Shown: positions 18,306 to 26,755 of the stretch, piece after piece
Numbering within the stretch: the stretch's first letter is position 1
Layout: each line of letters begins with the position of its first letter
Assembly: GCF_963682185.1 (NCBI RefSeq)
Contig: NZ_OY821667.1
Span: forward strand, 4,353,501-4,417,500
Length of the DNA: 64,000 nucleotides
Direction: 5' to 3'
DNA from: an uncultured Cohaesibacter sp.
Lineage (GTDB): Bacteria; Pseudomonadota; Alphaproteobacteria; Rhizobiales; Cohaesibacteraceae
Position numbers and translations under genes: made by a program
The notes under the pieces: model-generated
The model's database searches: none
The model's input: the letters and a program-made list of their open reading frames with translations, nothing else
What the model was told of the DNA's origin: nothing

Positions 18306-19469
18306 CTACTTCGCCTCGCCAACCTTCTTGAGGGCGACAAGGGTGAGGATCGGGCCGACAATTTCAAAGATCACCGTCGTGCCGATGGTGATAGCCAGTA
18401 GTTGGTCACCAATTGCGGGGAAATGATCTGAGGCTACCAGCGCCATGCCCAGTGCCACGCCCGCCTGCGGCATAAGGGAAAGGCCGAGCCAGAGCTTGTG
18501 TCTGGGTGCTGTGCCAGCCCATTGGCAGCCGAGCCAGCCGCCGACGAGGCGCCCCACAATGCGTAAAATGATATAACCGAGCCCCACCATGCCGATATTC
18601 ACGATACCGGCGATTTGCAGCGAGGCACCAGCCAGCACAAAGAAAAACACCATGAAGGGCCATTCGATATGTTCTATTTCATGGAAGGCCCGATTGTGAT
18701 GCTTTGCGAAATTGACGATGGTGAAGCCCGCAATCATGCCTGAAAGAAGGAATGAGACATCAAGCCAGATAGCAAGGCCCGCGCATAAAAAGACAAGCCC
18801 CAGAGCCTCTAGCTGCATGGGTTCGCCGGGTCTTATACGCCCTGAAAGGTAAGAGCCCGGTAGGCCGATCAGGAGGCCGATACCAACGGCGCCCCCCAGT
18901 TCCCGCCCTGCATTCCAGAGAATGTCATCAAAGCCACCGCCGGTCACCGCTTTGGCGATCACCAGCAACAGGCTGAAAATGATCAGACCCCACGCATCAT
19001 CAATAGCGACAATGCCAAGCAGGATGCGGGTGAAAGGCCCTTTGGCTCCGGTCTGCTTGATGACATCCTGCGAGGCTGCCGGATCTGTCGCCGTTCCAAT
19101 GCCCGCCAGCAGGAGAGCGAGGAGGAAGGACGCACCTAACGCCATGAGGCCGCCGCATATGGCCAGCGCTGTGAGCACAACAACAACGGCAGAAACGATG
19201 AGAATGGTTTTGCCCCGCTTGCGCAGTCCGGCAAGGGAGAGATGCCCTCCCAGCAAAAAGGCCACCATGGTGAGTGCTGTTGCGGCAAGAAACTCATACC
19301 ATTCGGCAAACTGATCGGGCAAAAGATCCAGTCCCGATGGACCAATGATCACGCCGAACAGAATGAGCAGGGTGACCCGTGGCAGACGGGTGCGCCGCCC
19401 CAACTCGTCGGTCATCAGTCCGACAAGCAGAATACCGCCAAGAGAAAGAAACAGCAGATGCAGGTCCAT
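18306..19469 (-). CDS. Cation:proton antiporter (CPA2/KefB-like)
   Basis: 387 residues with about twelve membrane spans. The transport core is visible: GTATDPAASQDVI in the position of the unwound helix 4 and IVAIDDAWGLIIFSLLL with the paired aspartates of helix 5, which carry the proton/cation exchange. There is no C-terminal TrkA-N (RCK) domain, so it is shorter than KefB/KefC. Sodium or potassium specificity cannot be deduced. It converges on the RES-domain gene with a 9-base gap, and is followed at its 5' side by a terminator belonging to the next gene. Confidence 0.88.
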   Translation of the reverse strand: MDLHLLFLSLGGILLVGLMTDELGRRTRLPRVTLLILFGVIIGPSGLDLLPDQFAEWYEFLAATALTMVAFLLGGHLSLAGLRKRGKTILIVSAVVVVLTALAICGGLMALGASFLLALLLAGIGTATDPAASQDVIKQTGAKGPFTRILLGIVAIDDAWGLIIFSLLLVIAKAVTGGGFDDILWNAGRELGGAVGIGLLIGLPGSYLSGRIRPGEPMQLEALGLVFLCAGLAIWLDVSFLLSGMIAGFTIVNFAKHHNRAFHEIEHIEWPFMVFFFVLAGASLQIAGIVNIGMVGLGYIILRIVGRLVGGWLGCQWAGTAPRHKLWLGLSLMPQAGVALGMALVASDHFPAIGDQLLAITIGTTVIFEIVGPILTLVALKKVGEAK

Positions 19470-19522
19470 GCGCGTGCCTCAGGCGTTCTGCGCGCCATGA
19501 AACAGAGAGCGCACGAGAAGAA

Positions 19523-19558
19523 AGAGGGAAGGCTGAAGGAAATTCCTCGCCTCCCTCT
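19523..19558 (-). terminator. Rho-independent terminator of the 2-hydroxyacid dehydrogenase gene
   Basis: A long imperfect hairpin with AGAGGGA/TCCCTCT at its base, followed on the minus strand by TTCTTCTC. It lies about 60 bases past the stop at 19616. Confidence 0.65.
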
Positions 19559-19615
19559 ATCATACACCCATTTAAAAAGTGCCGCGCACCGACCTTCGGA
19601 TCATCCGCGCTCGGG

Positions 19616-20557
19616 TCAGTTGACCGGAGTTACCAAGGGCTTGCCGGCAAAATAGGCGGCAAGGTTGTCGAGCACCAGTTGCGACATGGCTCCGCGTGTT
19701 TCCACGGTGCCGCTGGCATTGTGGGGATGCAGCACAACATTGGGAATGGCGGCAAAGGCCGTGTCCGGAGTGGGCTCGTTGAGGAACACATCTAGCCCGG
19801 CACTGCCAAGACGTCCGTCTTTCAGGCAGGCGATGAGTGCGGCTTCATCCACCACGCTACCACGGGCAATATTGATGAAGCTGCCTTCTGGTCCCAAAGC
19901 TTCCAGAACGGCCTCGCTGATCATGCCTTCGGTTGCGGCTCCTCCGGGCATGGCGGCGATCAGCACATCGGCCCACTCGGCCATGGCAACCACATCTGCC
20001 ATATAGCGATAGGCAACACCGGCCTGTTCATGACGGCCATGATAGGCAATCTCGGCGCCCATCGGCTCAAGGCGGGCGGCAATGGCCTTGCCGATGCGAC
20101 CAAGGCCGACAATGCCGACCTTTTTGGCCTTGATGGCGCGTGTGAGCGGAAAGGCCCCATCGCGGCCCCATGCGCCTGTGCGTACATAGGCATCGCCCCT
20201 GACCAGATCGCGCCGGACAGCCAGAAACAGAGCCAGCGCCATATCGGCGACATCATCGGTCAGCACGTCAGGGGTGTTGGTTGCCTTGACACCCTGTTCG
20301 GTGCAGGCCTCGACATCAATGGCGTCATACCCAACACCGGAGGAGGAAACGACTTTGAGATTGGGCAGGAAGGCCAGCTGTGCACGGGTGATGCCACGCC
20401 CGCCATTGGTTACGGCCGCAACAATCTTCTCGCCTACCTCGGACAAAAAGGCATTCTTGTCTTCGGCCAGATCATATCGATGAAGGGTATAGGTCGCTTC
20501 GAGCTGTTTCTGTTGGTCTGGGCGAAGGGGAACAATTACAAGAACGTCCGGTTTCAT
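19616..20557 (-). CDS. D-2-hydroxyacid dehydrogenase (hydroxypyruvate/glyoxylate reductase type)
   Basis: 313 residues from the ATG at 20557 with AAGGATC upstream; the frame extends 148 codons further upstream but has no family similarity. The NAD(P) loop GIVGLGRIGKAIAA lies near residue 150. The catalytic triad is visible: Arg in NIARGSVVDEAAL, Glu in VFLNEPTPD and His in VVLHPHNASGT. The architecture fits the GhrB/hydroxyphenylpyruvate reductase branch, which reduces small 2-oxoacids in the cytoplasm. A second, distinct member lies at 22175-23107. The region upstream is shared with the divergent nucleosidase gene. Confidence 0.88.
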   Translation of the reverse strand: MKPDVLVIVPLRPDQQKQLEATYTLHRYDLAEDKNAFLSEVGEKIVAAVTNGGRGITRAQLAFLPNLKVVSSSGVGYDAIDVEACTEQGVKATNTPDVLTDDVADMALALFLAVRRDLVRGDAYVRTGAWGRDGAFPLTRAIKAKKVGIVGLGRIGKAIAARLEPMGAEIAYHGRHEQAGVAYRYMADVVAMAEWADVLIAAMPGGAATEGMISEAVLEALGPEGSFINIARGSVVDEAALIACLKDGRLGSAGLDVFLNEPTPDTAFAAIPNVVLHPHNASGTVETRGAMSQLVLDNLAAYFAGKPLVTPVN

Positions 20558-20992
20558 GGGCGCAAGATCCTTGATCGGTTGGGCCGACACATCTTTATCA
20601 TCTTCGCGAAAAGGGCGAGCTGCCGTAATAAGGCAAAGGATGGGTGATAAAGGGTGACAAAAAGAGAGATAAAATCGATTGGCTCTGGCCAGAAAGGCCA
20701 TGTGAGCCGAGTTTAACGAAAGTCTCGGTGGCCTGCAAATCCCCTCTGGCAGATTTTCATCCCTGTTGAACAATTTCCGCAAGAGCGCTCCTGACAAAGC
20801 ACGCGGCGCCCTGCCGCATGCTTGCGAGAATTTTGTGCGCTTGGCGCCCTTGGCTTGCGCCGCCTTTCGATGTAGCACCATAAGAGGTGTCTTTTGCCAA
20901 GCCCGCGCGGCCTTGAGCCGTAAGCACAGCAGGTTTTGCAAAAAGGCAGACAGATTGCCCCGATGGGCTGCAACAGAGGCAAGAGCAAGACA
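20558..20992. other. Divergent intergenic region, 435 bases
   Basis: It separates the 2-hydroxyacid dehydrogenase from the nucleosidase gene. Open frames cross it but lack ribosome sites or recognisable content. It should contain two promoters; I could not define them. Confidence 0.35.
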
Positions 20993-21631
20993 ATGGATCA
21001 TGAATTAAAGACCGTAGCAGGCAAACGCATTCTCTATGTCATGGCGGTGGACGCTGAATATGGGGATCACCTGAAGGCGAAAATCGTGCCTCTGATGATC
21101 GGTGTTGGCCCGGTGGAAGCGGCGATCAACGTCTCTTCTTTTCTGGCCAAATTGGTCGCCTCCGATGAGAAGCCGGACCTTGTGGTGTCTCTTGGCTCGG
21201 CAGGGTCTGCTTCGCTGGAACAGACTGAGGTCTATCAGGCAACGGCCATCAGCTATCGCGATATGGACACATCGCCCCTCGGCTTTGAAAAGGGCAAGAC
21301 CCCGTTTGTTGATTTGCCGGTCAAGGTGCCGATGCCCTTCACCATTCCCGACGTCAAGGAAGCAACGCTTTCAACGGGCGGCAACATCGTCTCCGGCGCT
21401 GCCTATGATGGTATCGATGCGGATATGGTGGATATGGAGAGCTTCGCTGTGCTCCGCGCCTGTATGTATCATGATGTGCCCATGATCGGTCTGCGCGGCA
21501 TTTCCGATGGCAAGAAAGAGCTGACCCATGTCAATGACTGGACCGAATATCTGCATGTGGTTGATGAGAAGCTCGCCCATGCTGTGGGCCTGTTGGAACG
21601 GGCAATCAATTATGGCCTGATCCGCCTTTGA
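20993..21631 (+). CDS. 5'-methylthioadenosine/S-adenosylhomocysteine nucleosidase
   Basis: 212 residues from the ATG at 20993. It hydrolyses the glycosidic bond of MTA and/or SAH, recycling adenine and sulphur ribose and clearing SAH. Family marks are LYVMAVDAEYGDHL at the start, the LVVSLGSAGSA strand, VDMESFAVLRA with the purine/ribose-binding glutamate, and GLRGISDGKKEL with the catalytic aspartate. It is shorter than E. coli MtnN (232 aa) because the start is compact, and it resembles the alphaproteobacterial variant. Preference between MTA and SAH cannot be read. Confidence 0.8.
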   Translation: MDHELKTVAGKRILYVMAVDAEYGDHLKAKIVPLMIGVGPVEAAINVSSFLAKLVASDEKPDLVVSLGSAGSASLEQTEVYQATAISYRDMDTSPLGFEKGKTPFVDLPVKVPMPFTIPDVKEATLSTGGNIVSGAAYDGIDADMVDMESFAVLRACMYHDVPMIGLRGISDGKKELTHVNDWTEYLHVVDEKLAHAVGLLERAINYGLIRL

Positions 21632-21663
21632 TATGCGTTGGCTAATTTCTGCTTCAACAAAAA

Positions 21664-21687
21664 CGCGAGCAGGCTGTCCTGCTCGCG
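21664..21687 (-). terminator. Rho-independent terminator for the minus-strand Cys-rich gene
   Basis: CGCGAGCAGG-ctgt-CCTGCTCGCG, a perfect 10-bp stem. Only the minus-strand reading is followed by a T-run (TTTTTGTTG), so it ends transcription of the gene at 21815-22000 rather than the nucleosidase. Confidence 0.75.
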
Positions 21688-21814
21688 GATGACATTTGTT
21701 ATGTCTTCTTTCTCGATTCCGAAGGCAATGTCACCCGATGCACAATGGTGCTGATATGTGTCTCGGGTTTCTTTCGGACAAATAACATAGACATTCCTGC
21801 CGACCGGCAAAGCC

Positions 21815-22000
21815 TCATGCCGATTTCTGATCTTCGAAATGGCCGCACCAGTCATTATCGGCAACAATTGGCCAATGAGCGAATTTGTCCTTTTCCGTCA
21901 GGAAAATTGGAGGGTTGAAGCGGCAAAGTCCGCCGTCACCTTCCTTGGCTTTATCTGTGTCAAAGTAAGTGCAATCGTGGCAAGTCGAATGATCGGTCAT
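21815..22000 (-). CDS. Small four-cysteine protein, probably metal binding
   Basis: 61 residues from the ATG at 22000, with GAGAGGA well placed upstream. It has cysteines at 7, 10, 26 and 52 in the arrangement CxxCxYFD, GLCRFNPP, and WPIVADNDWCGHFE. Conserved-looking aromatic and proline residues around each Cys suggest a small zinc- or iron-binding fold. No named family is recognised. The gene has its own terminator at 21664-21687. Its stop codon overlaps an ATG (ATGA) that opens a 39-codon frame of unknown meaning. Function unknown. Confidence 0.7.
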   Translation of the reverse strand: MTDHSTCHDCTYFDTDKAKEGDGGLCRFNPPIFLTEKDKFAHWPIVADNDWCGHFEDQKSA

Positions 22001-22174
22001 TGTCTGGTCCTCTCCCTGTTGCAAGTCACTTTCAACTGATTGAACTCAAGAAAAAATCCTGAGTTCCGACGACATGGAAAGAGTAGCAAAATGCGAAAGG
22101 ACAATCTATCGTCGAAAGTTTTAGATGGGCCTTTTCGTGCCGATCATTGCCATATTGTACAGCATTGTTATTCG

Positions 22175-23107
22175 TCATCCCAGATTGAGGGCGGTCGCCG
22201 GGCGTTTGCCTGAAAGCGCTGTCAGCACATTCTCCACCGAGGCGACGGCTATGCGTCGCATGGCTTCTTCGGTGGCCCCGCCCAGATGAGGCGCAAGGAT
22301 AACACGATCTGACCGGCCAAGGGCGCCCAACGGCGCTTTCTCTTCATACACATCCAGACCGGCCGCAAAGAGGTGGTCCTTGTCAAGAGCGTCGAGCAGA
22401 GCTGCTTCATCCACCAGACCGGCGCGGGCCGTATTGACCAGAATGGCTCCCGGTTTGGTAAGCGCAAGGCTATCCTTGTTGATCATATGCCTTGTTTCGG
22501 GGCGCAAGGGCGTATGCAGCGAAATGAGATCCGCTTCCGCCAATCCGGCTTCCAGTGAGCTGGCGCGTTCGAAGTCGCCCAGATCCTTGACCCTAGGGGA
22601 ATGCACCAGCACGCGCATGTCGAGCGCGCCGCGTAACATCTTGCCAAGGCGAGACCCCGTATGGCCCCAGCCGACGACCAGCGCAGTCTTGCCCTGTAAT
22701 TCAAGGGTCTGGTTGCGATCGCGGAAGCCGAAGCGTCCGGCGCGTTCTTCCCTGTCGGCGGCAGGAAGCAGACGGGCGGCAGAAAGGGCCAGCCCCAACG
22801 CCAGCTCAGAGACCGATTGCGCATTGGCACCGGGGGTGTTGCACACCAGAACGCCATGACGGGTCGCCGATTCTTTGTCGACGGCATCATGACCGGCCCC
22901 GTGTACAACGACAACCTTCAGTTTATCGGCGGCGGCAAAGGCTTGTTCGGTAAAACCGGCATTTCGGGTGATGCAGGAATCGCATCCTGGCGCCAGCGCT
23001 GCGACCGTATCCATAGATGGGTCAGGGCAGATAACAGGCTCTATGCCATTCCGGCGCAAGAGCTCCAGGCCTTCTTCATGGACAGGCTGGACAATAAGAC
23101 ATTTCAT
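22175..23107 (-). CDS. D-isomer-specific 2-hydroxyacid dehydrogenase (PGDH-like)
   Basis: 310 residues. It contains VCNTPGANAQSVSELALGLAL (the substrate-domain/hinge signature of phosphoglycerate-dehydrogenase-like enzymes), an NAD loop VVGWGHTGSRLGKML near residue 146, Arg in NTARAGLVDEAALL, Glu in VYEEKAPLG and the catalytic His in LAPHLGGATEEA. It oxidises or reduces a small D-2-hydroxyacid with NAD(H) in the cytoplasm; the substrate is unknown. There is no ACT domain, so it is not full-length SerA. It lies last in a probable three-gene run after the HAD phosphatase and the 71-aa membrane protein, with gaps of about 30 bases. Confidence 0.87.
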   Translation of the reverse strand: MKCLIVQPVHEEGLELLRRNGIEPVICPDPSMDTVAALAPGCDSCITRNAGFTEQAFAAADKLKVVVVHGAGHDAVDKESATRHGVLVCNTPGANAQSVSELALGLALSAARLLPAADREERAGRFGFRDRNQTLELQGKTALVVGWGHTGSRLGKMLRGALDMRVLVHSPRVKDLGDFERASSLEAGLAEADLISLHTPLRPETRHMINKDSLALTKPGAILVNTARAGLVDEAALLDALDKDHLFAAGLDVYEEKAPLGALGRSDRVILAPHLGGATEEAMRRIAVASVENVLTALSGKRPATALNLG

Positions 23108-23137
23108 GGCTGGGTTTTTTCTTGTTCTTGTGAGGGA

Positions 23138-23353
23138 TCAGCTTTGAATATACCAGAAGAACACGCCAATCAATATCAGGCAGATGAGAAGGGCGAGAGC
23201 CTTGTCTTTCGTATCCCTGTCAAATCGCGCGGTGCGTTGCGCCAAGGACTGCTGGCTCGAATCCACATGGAGTGAGGCCTTGCCCTTGCGATGCACGTTC
23301 GGGAGCTCCGCTTTGTGTGGTGCGAGATCCAGATCGGGAGGCGTTTCAGGCAT
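23138..23353 (-). CDS. Small C-tail-anchored membrane protein, unknown function
   Basis: 71 residues. The N-terminal 50 are polar and charged; residues about 51-68 (ALALLICLILIGVFFWY) form one membrane span, so it should sit in the inner membrane with its N terminus in the cytoplasm. The ATG at 23353 has GAAGGT nine bases upstream. It is placed tightly between a HAD phosphatase and a hydroxyacid dehydrogenase and is probably co-transcribed with them. No family recognised. Confidence 0.65.
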   Translation of the reverse strand: MPETPPDLDLAPHKAELPNVHRKGKASLHVDSSQQSLAQRTARFDRDTKDKALALLICLILIGVFFWYIQS

Positions 23354-23379
23354 GGCTTCTGACCTTCAAGATGTCGGCT

Positions 23380-24018
23380 CTAGCTTAAAGGGAAATCCCG
23401 ATAGCGATTGAGCACGGCGCCATCATAGCCGTCAAATACATGATGACCTTCTGGCACATGCAGTAGATGTTGCATACCGGCGCGTTTTGCCGCTTCGATA
23501 CCCACTTCACTATCTTCAACCACCAGACAGTTTTCCGGCGCATAACCCATGGCCTTGGCGGCATAAAGGAAAAGGCCCGGCTCCGGCTTCCAGCTTTGCA
23601 CAACATAGGAGCTAAAAATCCGGTCTTCGAAATACGGTAGCAGGCCGGTAAGACCGAGTGAGTGGCGCATCTTCTTGATTGGGCCAGCAGAGGCAATGCA
23701 TTTGGGTATTTTTAGCGCTGGAACCACGTCCAGAACATCGGGAAAAGCTTTCAGCTGGGCTTCAAACAGCTCTGCCACATGGGCGCGATATTTGGTCTCA
23801 TAATCATCTGCAAGTTTGTGACCAACCCGGCCTTCCATCGCTTCAACAATCTTGTGAAACTGGAAGCCGCGCAAATTCGCAACCATATAGTTTATGTCCC
23901 AGTCGAGGTCTGGCACGGTATCGCAATAGCCTTGCAGCGACAGGATCTCACTGTCGACCAGAGTGCCATCCAGATCGAAAATCACACATTGAATGCGGTC
24001 TAGGTCCAGCTGTTTCAT
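23380..24018 (-). CDS. HAD-superfamily phosphatase (YieH/beta-phosphoglucomutase-like)
   Basis: 212 residues. Motif I DLDGTLVDSE (residues 15-24, with the nucleophile and acid/base aspartates), motif II in CIASAGP, motif III lysine in SWKPEPGLF and motif IV VVEDSEVGIEAA are all present, with a four-helix cap between motif I and II typical of subclass IA. Such enzymes remove phosphate from sugar phosphates or similar small metabolites in the cytoplasm. The closest recall is the YieH 6-phosphogluconate phosphatase subgroup, but the substrate is not certain. First gene of the run ending at 22175; the ribosome site is weak. Confidence 0.85.
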   Translation of the reverse strand: MKQLDLDRIQCVIFDLDGTLVDSEILSLQGYCDTVPDLDWDINYMVANLRGFQFHKIVEAMEGRVGHKLADDYETKYRAHVAELFEAQLKAFPDVLDVVPALKIPKCIASAGPIKKMRHSLGLTGLLPYFEDRIFSSYVVQSWKPEPGLFLYAAKAMGYAPENCLVVEDSEVGIEAAKRAGMQHLLHVPEGHHVFDGYDGAVLNRYRDFPLS

Positions 24019-24205
24019 GGGGTTTTGTCTTTCTTATGAGGCGGGCAAAGCGGGGGGTAGCTTTATTGTTATGAGCTTTATCATAGATATTTGTCATACC
24101 AAACATGCGATTTGGATCATGGTCAGGTGCTTGTGGATGCGGGCGAACTCGTTTAGAGTTCCTTTAAAGTAAGAATAACAAAAATATCCGCTAAGGAGCT
24201 GTCCC

Positions 24206-24328
24206 ATGTCTACGAACACTATTGCCAGCGCAGGAGTCTCAAGGCTCAAACTGTTTCGTGAAGTTTATCTGGCCCTCGTATGCTTCTTGTTTGCCCCGAC
24301 CGCCTGCGGTTGCCCTTGCAACAAGTAA
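24206..24328 (+). CDS. 40-aa hydrophobic, Cys-rich peptide, unknown function
   Basis: A short frame with AAGGAG seven bases before its ATG. The peptide begins MSTNTIASAGVSRLKLF and continues with a hydrophobic stretch (residues about 20-31, YLALVCFLFAPT) ending in ACGCPCNK. There are four cysteines, three of them in the last seven residues. This could be a membrane-associated peptide with a terminal metal-binding or thiol cluster. It lies divergently from the HAD phosphatase and runs toward the YcaQ-type gene. No family recognised; the strong ribosome site and non-random composition support it. Confidence 0.55.
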   Translation: MSTNTIASAGVSRLKLFREVYLALVCFLFAPTACGCPCNK

Positions 24329-24358
24329 GCCGAAAGGCGCTGCTTGGGCGCCTGTTAT

Positions 24359-25597
24359 TCATGTAAGTTTTCTGACCGACTCTGACAGGGAGCCGGCCAG
24401 GTCCCCTCGCTCGCCGACGCGAATTGCTTCCAACCCCATCCATTGCGCCATCAACGCAAGCTCCTGTGCCAGAGCTTCGGCCACTTTGCCTTGGTCGATG
24501 CGTGCTTCCCCATGGGCGGCAAACACTTCGAGGATCGACTCCTGTCGATTGGCTTTGAGGTCCAGCCGGGCTACAAGCCTGTCACCCATCAGGAAGGGCA
24601 GCACATAGTAGCCGAACTGCCTTTTCTCCTTTGGTACATAGATTTCAATGCGATAGTGGAAATCAAACAGGGCCTCGGCGCGATCTCTATACCAGATGAG
24701 GGAATCAAAGGGCGCCAGCAGGGCTCGACAGGTGGCGCGGGCTGGAAGCTGGGCGTCTTTATATAAATAGGTCGGTGCGTCCCAGCCTTGCACAGACACT
24801 GGCTCGATGATGCCTTCCTCCACGAGAGAATTGAGCGCCTTGCGGGCCTCTGCTGTGGGCAGGCGGAAATAGTCGCGCAAACATTTCTCTGTTCCAATGC
24901 CATGCGATTTCGCCGACAGCGCCATGAGCTGGCGGTGGGCTGCAGCTTCTTCGAGCGCAGGGGCGTTAAGATAGTCGGTGGGAATGACGCGCTCTGGCAA
25001 ATCATAATAGCGGGTGAAGCCTTGCCGTCCGGCAGCCACGATATGGCCGCACCAGAACAGGAATTCCAGCGCGATCTTGCTGTCATTCCAGCCCCACCAT
25101 GCCCCTGAGCGCCCGCCCCGTTTTTCCAGATCCGAGACACATAATGGTCCGCGATCCGAGATGTCCTTGAGGATCGTTTCCAGCACTTGCGGGTTTTCTT
25201 TGGCATAGCGGGAAAGCTTGCCCCAGACGCCTTGATGCTGACAGGCCCGTTCCATGCGCCATTTGAGCGCTGGATAGAGGCTGACCGGCATTACCGAGGC
25301 TTCATGCCCCCAATATTCGAAATAGGCCTTCTTTTCTGCGCTCTTTGGGCCAGAGACATCATGCAGAAGCCGATCAACGGCTGCCTTGTCATAGGCGCCA
25401 AAGCGCGCGAACAGCGTCAGATAATGCGCCCGATCCAGCACATTCACCGAGTCGATTTGCAATAAAGTGAGCTGATCGAACAGGGATGCCAGATGGCGCC
25501 GGTCAATGCGTTTGAGACCCCGCCGTTGGGGCAAAAAGCCTTGAGCTTTGAGGGCTATGCGTCTTGCCTGGGCTTTGGTAAGGCTTTGCTCTGTCAT
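24359..25597 (-). CDS. YcaQ-family DNA glycosylase (HTH_42, interstrand crosslink repair)
   Basis: 412 residues, full length. This winged-helix family includes E. coli YcaQ, which unhooks alkylated bases in interstrand crosslinks, and AlkZ, which protects antibiotic producers. The catalytic Q-x-D motif is present as LLQIDSVNVLDRAH (Q47, D49), matching the YcaQ rather than the AlkZ (Q-x-Q) type. Other marks are AYFEYWGHEASVMP, WWGWNDSKIALEFLFWCG and LAPFDSLIWYRDRAEALFDF. The protein acts on DNA in the cytoplasm. It is a single gene divergent from the BON-type operon, and no antibiotic cluster is nearby, so a general repair role is likely. Confidence 0.87.
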   Translation of the reverse strand: MTEQSLTKAQARRIALKAQGFLPQRRGLKRIDRRHLASLFDQLTLLQIDSVNVLDRAHYLTLFARFGAYDKAAVDRLLHDVSGPKSAEKKAYFEYWGHEASVMPVSLYPALKWRMERACQHQGVWGKLSRYAKENPQVLETILKDISDRGPLCVSDLEKRGGRSGAWWGWNDSKIALEFLFWCGHIVAAGRQGFTRYYDLPERVIPTDYLNAPALEEAAAHRQLMALSAKSHGIGTEKCLRDYFRLPTAEARKALNSLVEEGIIEPVSVQGWDAPTYLYKDAQLPARATCRALLAPFDSLIWYRDRAEALFDFHYRIEIYVPKEKRQFGYYVLPFLMGDRLVARLDLKANRQESILEVFAAHGEARIDQGKVAEALAQELALMAQWMGLEAIRVGERGDLAGSLSESVRKLT

Positions 25598-25877
25598 ATG
25601 ACCACCGCGAACTGTTTGGAATAATTAAGGATTCGGATAAAAGCCACTCTGGGGTAAGGGGCGCAGCGCACAATGGGAAAGCTGCAGGTTGCACCCACAG
25701 GCAAAAAGCGTTGCGTTCAGTCAAAAAGTTGAATAAATCGCATAATTCGTCCCGTACTCCAGCCGATGGTCTTGGTCCTGATAGATTGCTGAGATACTCT
25801 ACCAAAGAATGGGTTCCACCTCCGTCTCTAACGACATCCGACGGATGCCCTGTGGATCATAGGAAGGAATTACCACA
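25598..25877. other. Divergent promoter region between the YcaQ gene and the BON operon, 280 bases
   Basis: No coding gene. It must hold both promoters; AGGAAGGAA before 25878 is the ribosome site of the BON protein. Confidence 0.4.
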
Positions 25878-26612
25878 ATGTCATTGCTGAAAAGCTGGTT
25901 GATCCCCGGTGCCCTGGCAGTCGCAGCTGTTGCCGGGCTTTCCCTTTATGGGGAAACCGAGAAGATCGAAGCAGACCTGACCGGACGTGCCCTTGCGGTT
26001 CTGGAACAAAGGGACATGGACTGGGCAAAAATCGCATTCCATGGTCGCGACGCCACGTTGACCGGCATTGCCCCCGAAACTGGGGCTGCAGAAGAAGCGA
26101 GTGCCTTGTTGCTCGCTGAATGGGGTGTCCGTATCGTTAAGGACAAGACCGGCCTTCTGGCAGCGCAAAGCCCCTATACCTGGGGCCTGTCCCGGCAAGG
26201 AAATGAGCTGACAATGATCGGCTATCTGCCTTATTATGAGTTGAAAAAAGCGCCTGCCACCATCGAGGATACCATCTCTGATGCCGCGCTTGAAATGAGC
26301 AGTGTAGAGGCTGCCCGTGGTGCGCCGGAGGAAATAGCAGGAGCTGTAGCGCTCGCTACTGCGCTTCTGGCCGATCTGCCCGAGGGCAAGGTGATGCTGA
26401 TCGACGACAAGCTGACCATTTCCGGCACGCTTCAGAATGATGCTGATGGACTGGCGCGTTACAATAGAGTCAAGCAAAGCATCGATCGTACGGATCTTGG
26501 TGCGATTGCCGTCAGTTTGCAGATCCCCGAGCCAACGCTGGAATCTGAAGAAAAGCCTAATGCGGACAATATGACGACAGGCTCGATCGAATCTGACATT
26601 CCGCAGCAATAG
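25878..26612 (+). CDS. BON-domain-like envelope protein, short form without OmpA domain
   Basis: 244 residues. An N-terminal hydrophobic segment (about 6-24) acts as anchor or signal, then a region VLEQRDMDWAKIAFHGRDATLTG through WGVRIVKDKTGLL (about 42-93) that looks like a BON domain, and a second one around DKLTISGTLQNDADG. BON domains bind phospholipid or envelope surfaces. In many rhizobia a protein with this beginning continues into a C-terminal OmpA peptidoglycan-binding domain; here the frame ends with a polar tail. It has a strong ribosome site and is the first gene of a three-gene operon. The molecular role is unknown. Confidence 0.6.
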   Translation: MSLLKSWLIPGALAVAAVAGLSLYGETEKIEADLTGRALAVLEQRDMDWAKIAFHGRDATLTGIAPETGAAEEASALLLAEWGVRIVKDKTGLLAAQSPYTWGLSRQGNELTMIGYLPYYELKKAPATIEDTISDAALEMSSVEAARGAPEEIAGAVALATALLADLPEGKVMLIDDKLTISGTLQNDADGLARYNRVKQSIDRTDLGAIAVSLQIPEPTLESEEKPNADNMTTGSIESDIPQQ

Positions 26613-26630
26613 ACCATAAGGAGTTTGAAA

Positions 26631-26744
26631 ATGGGATATCTAATTGCAAATCTCTATCCATTGCTCCTTTTGGGAGTTGTTCTGGGTGCGGTCATTGGTT
26701 GGTTTGCTTGTGAGCCGCTCGATCAAGACAAAGCGAAAGACTGA
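26631..26744 (+). CDS. 37-aa single-span membrane peptide in the BON/HhH operon
   Basis: ATG at 26631 with AAGGAG seven bases upstream; the peptide has one long hydrophobic segment (YLIANLYPLLLLGVVLGAVI, residues 3-22, then GWFAC) and an acidic/basic tail EPLDQDKAKD. It starts 18 bases after the BON protein and ends 11 bases before the HhH protein, so the three are clearly one operon. Expected in the inner membrane with a cytoplasmic C terminus. No function recognised; it may hold or tune its neighbours in the membrane. Confidence 0.7.
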   Translation: MGYLIANLYPLLLLGVVLGAVIGWFACEPLDQDKAKD

Positions 26745-26755
26745 GGGAGAGTGCC

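Noticed and set aside
21610-21867. 85-codon minus-strand frame around the terminator at 21664
   Set aside because: It overlaps both the nucleosidase end and the Cys-rich gene, and would run through a strong terminator; no ribosome site.
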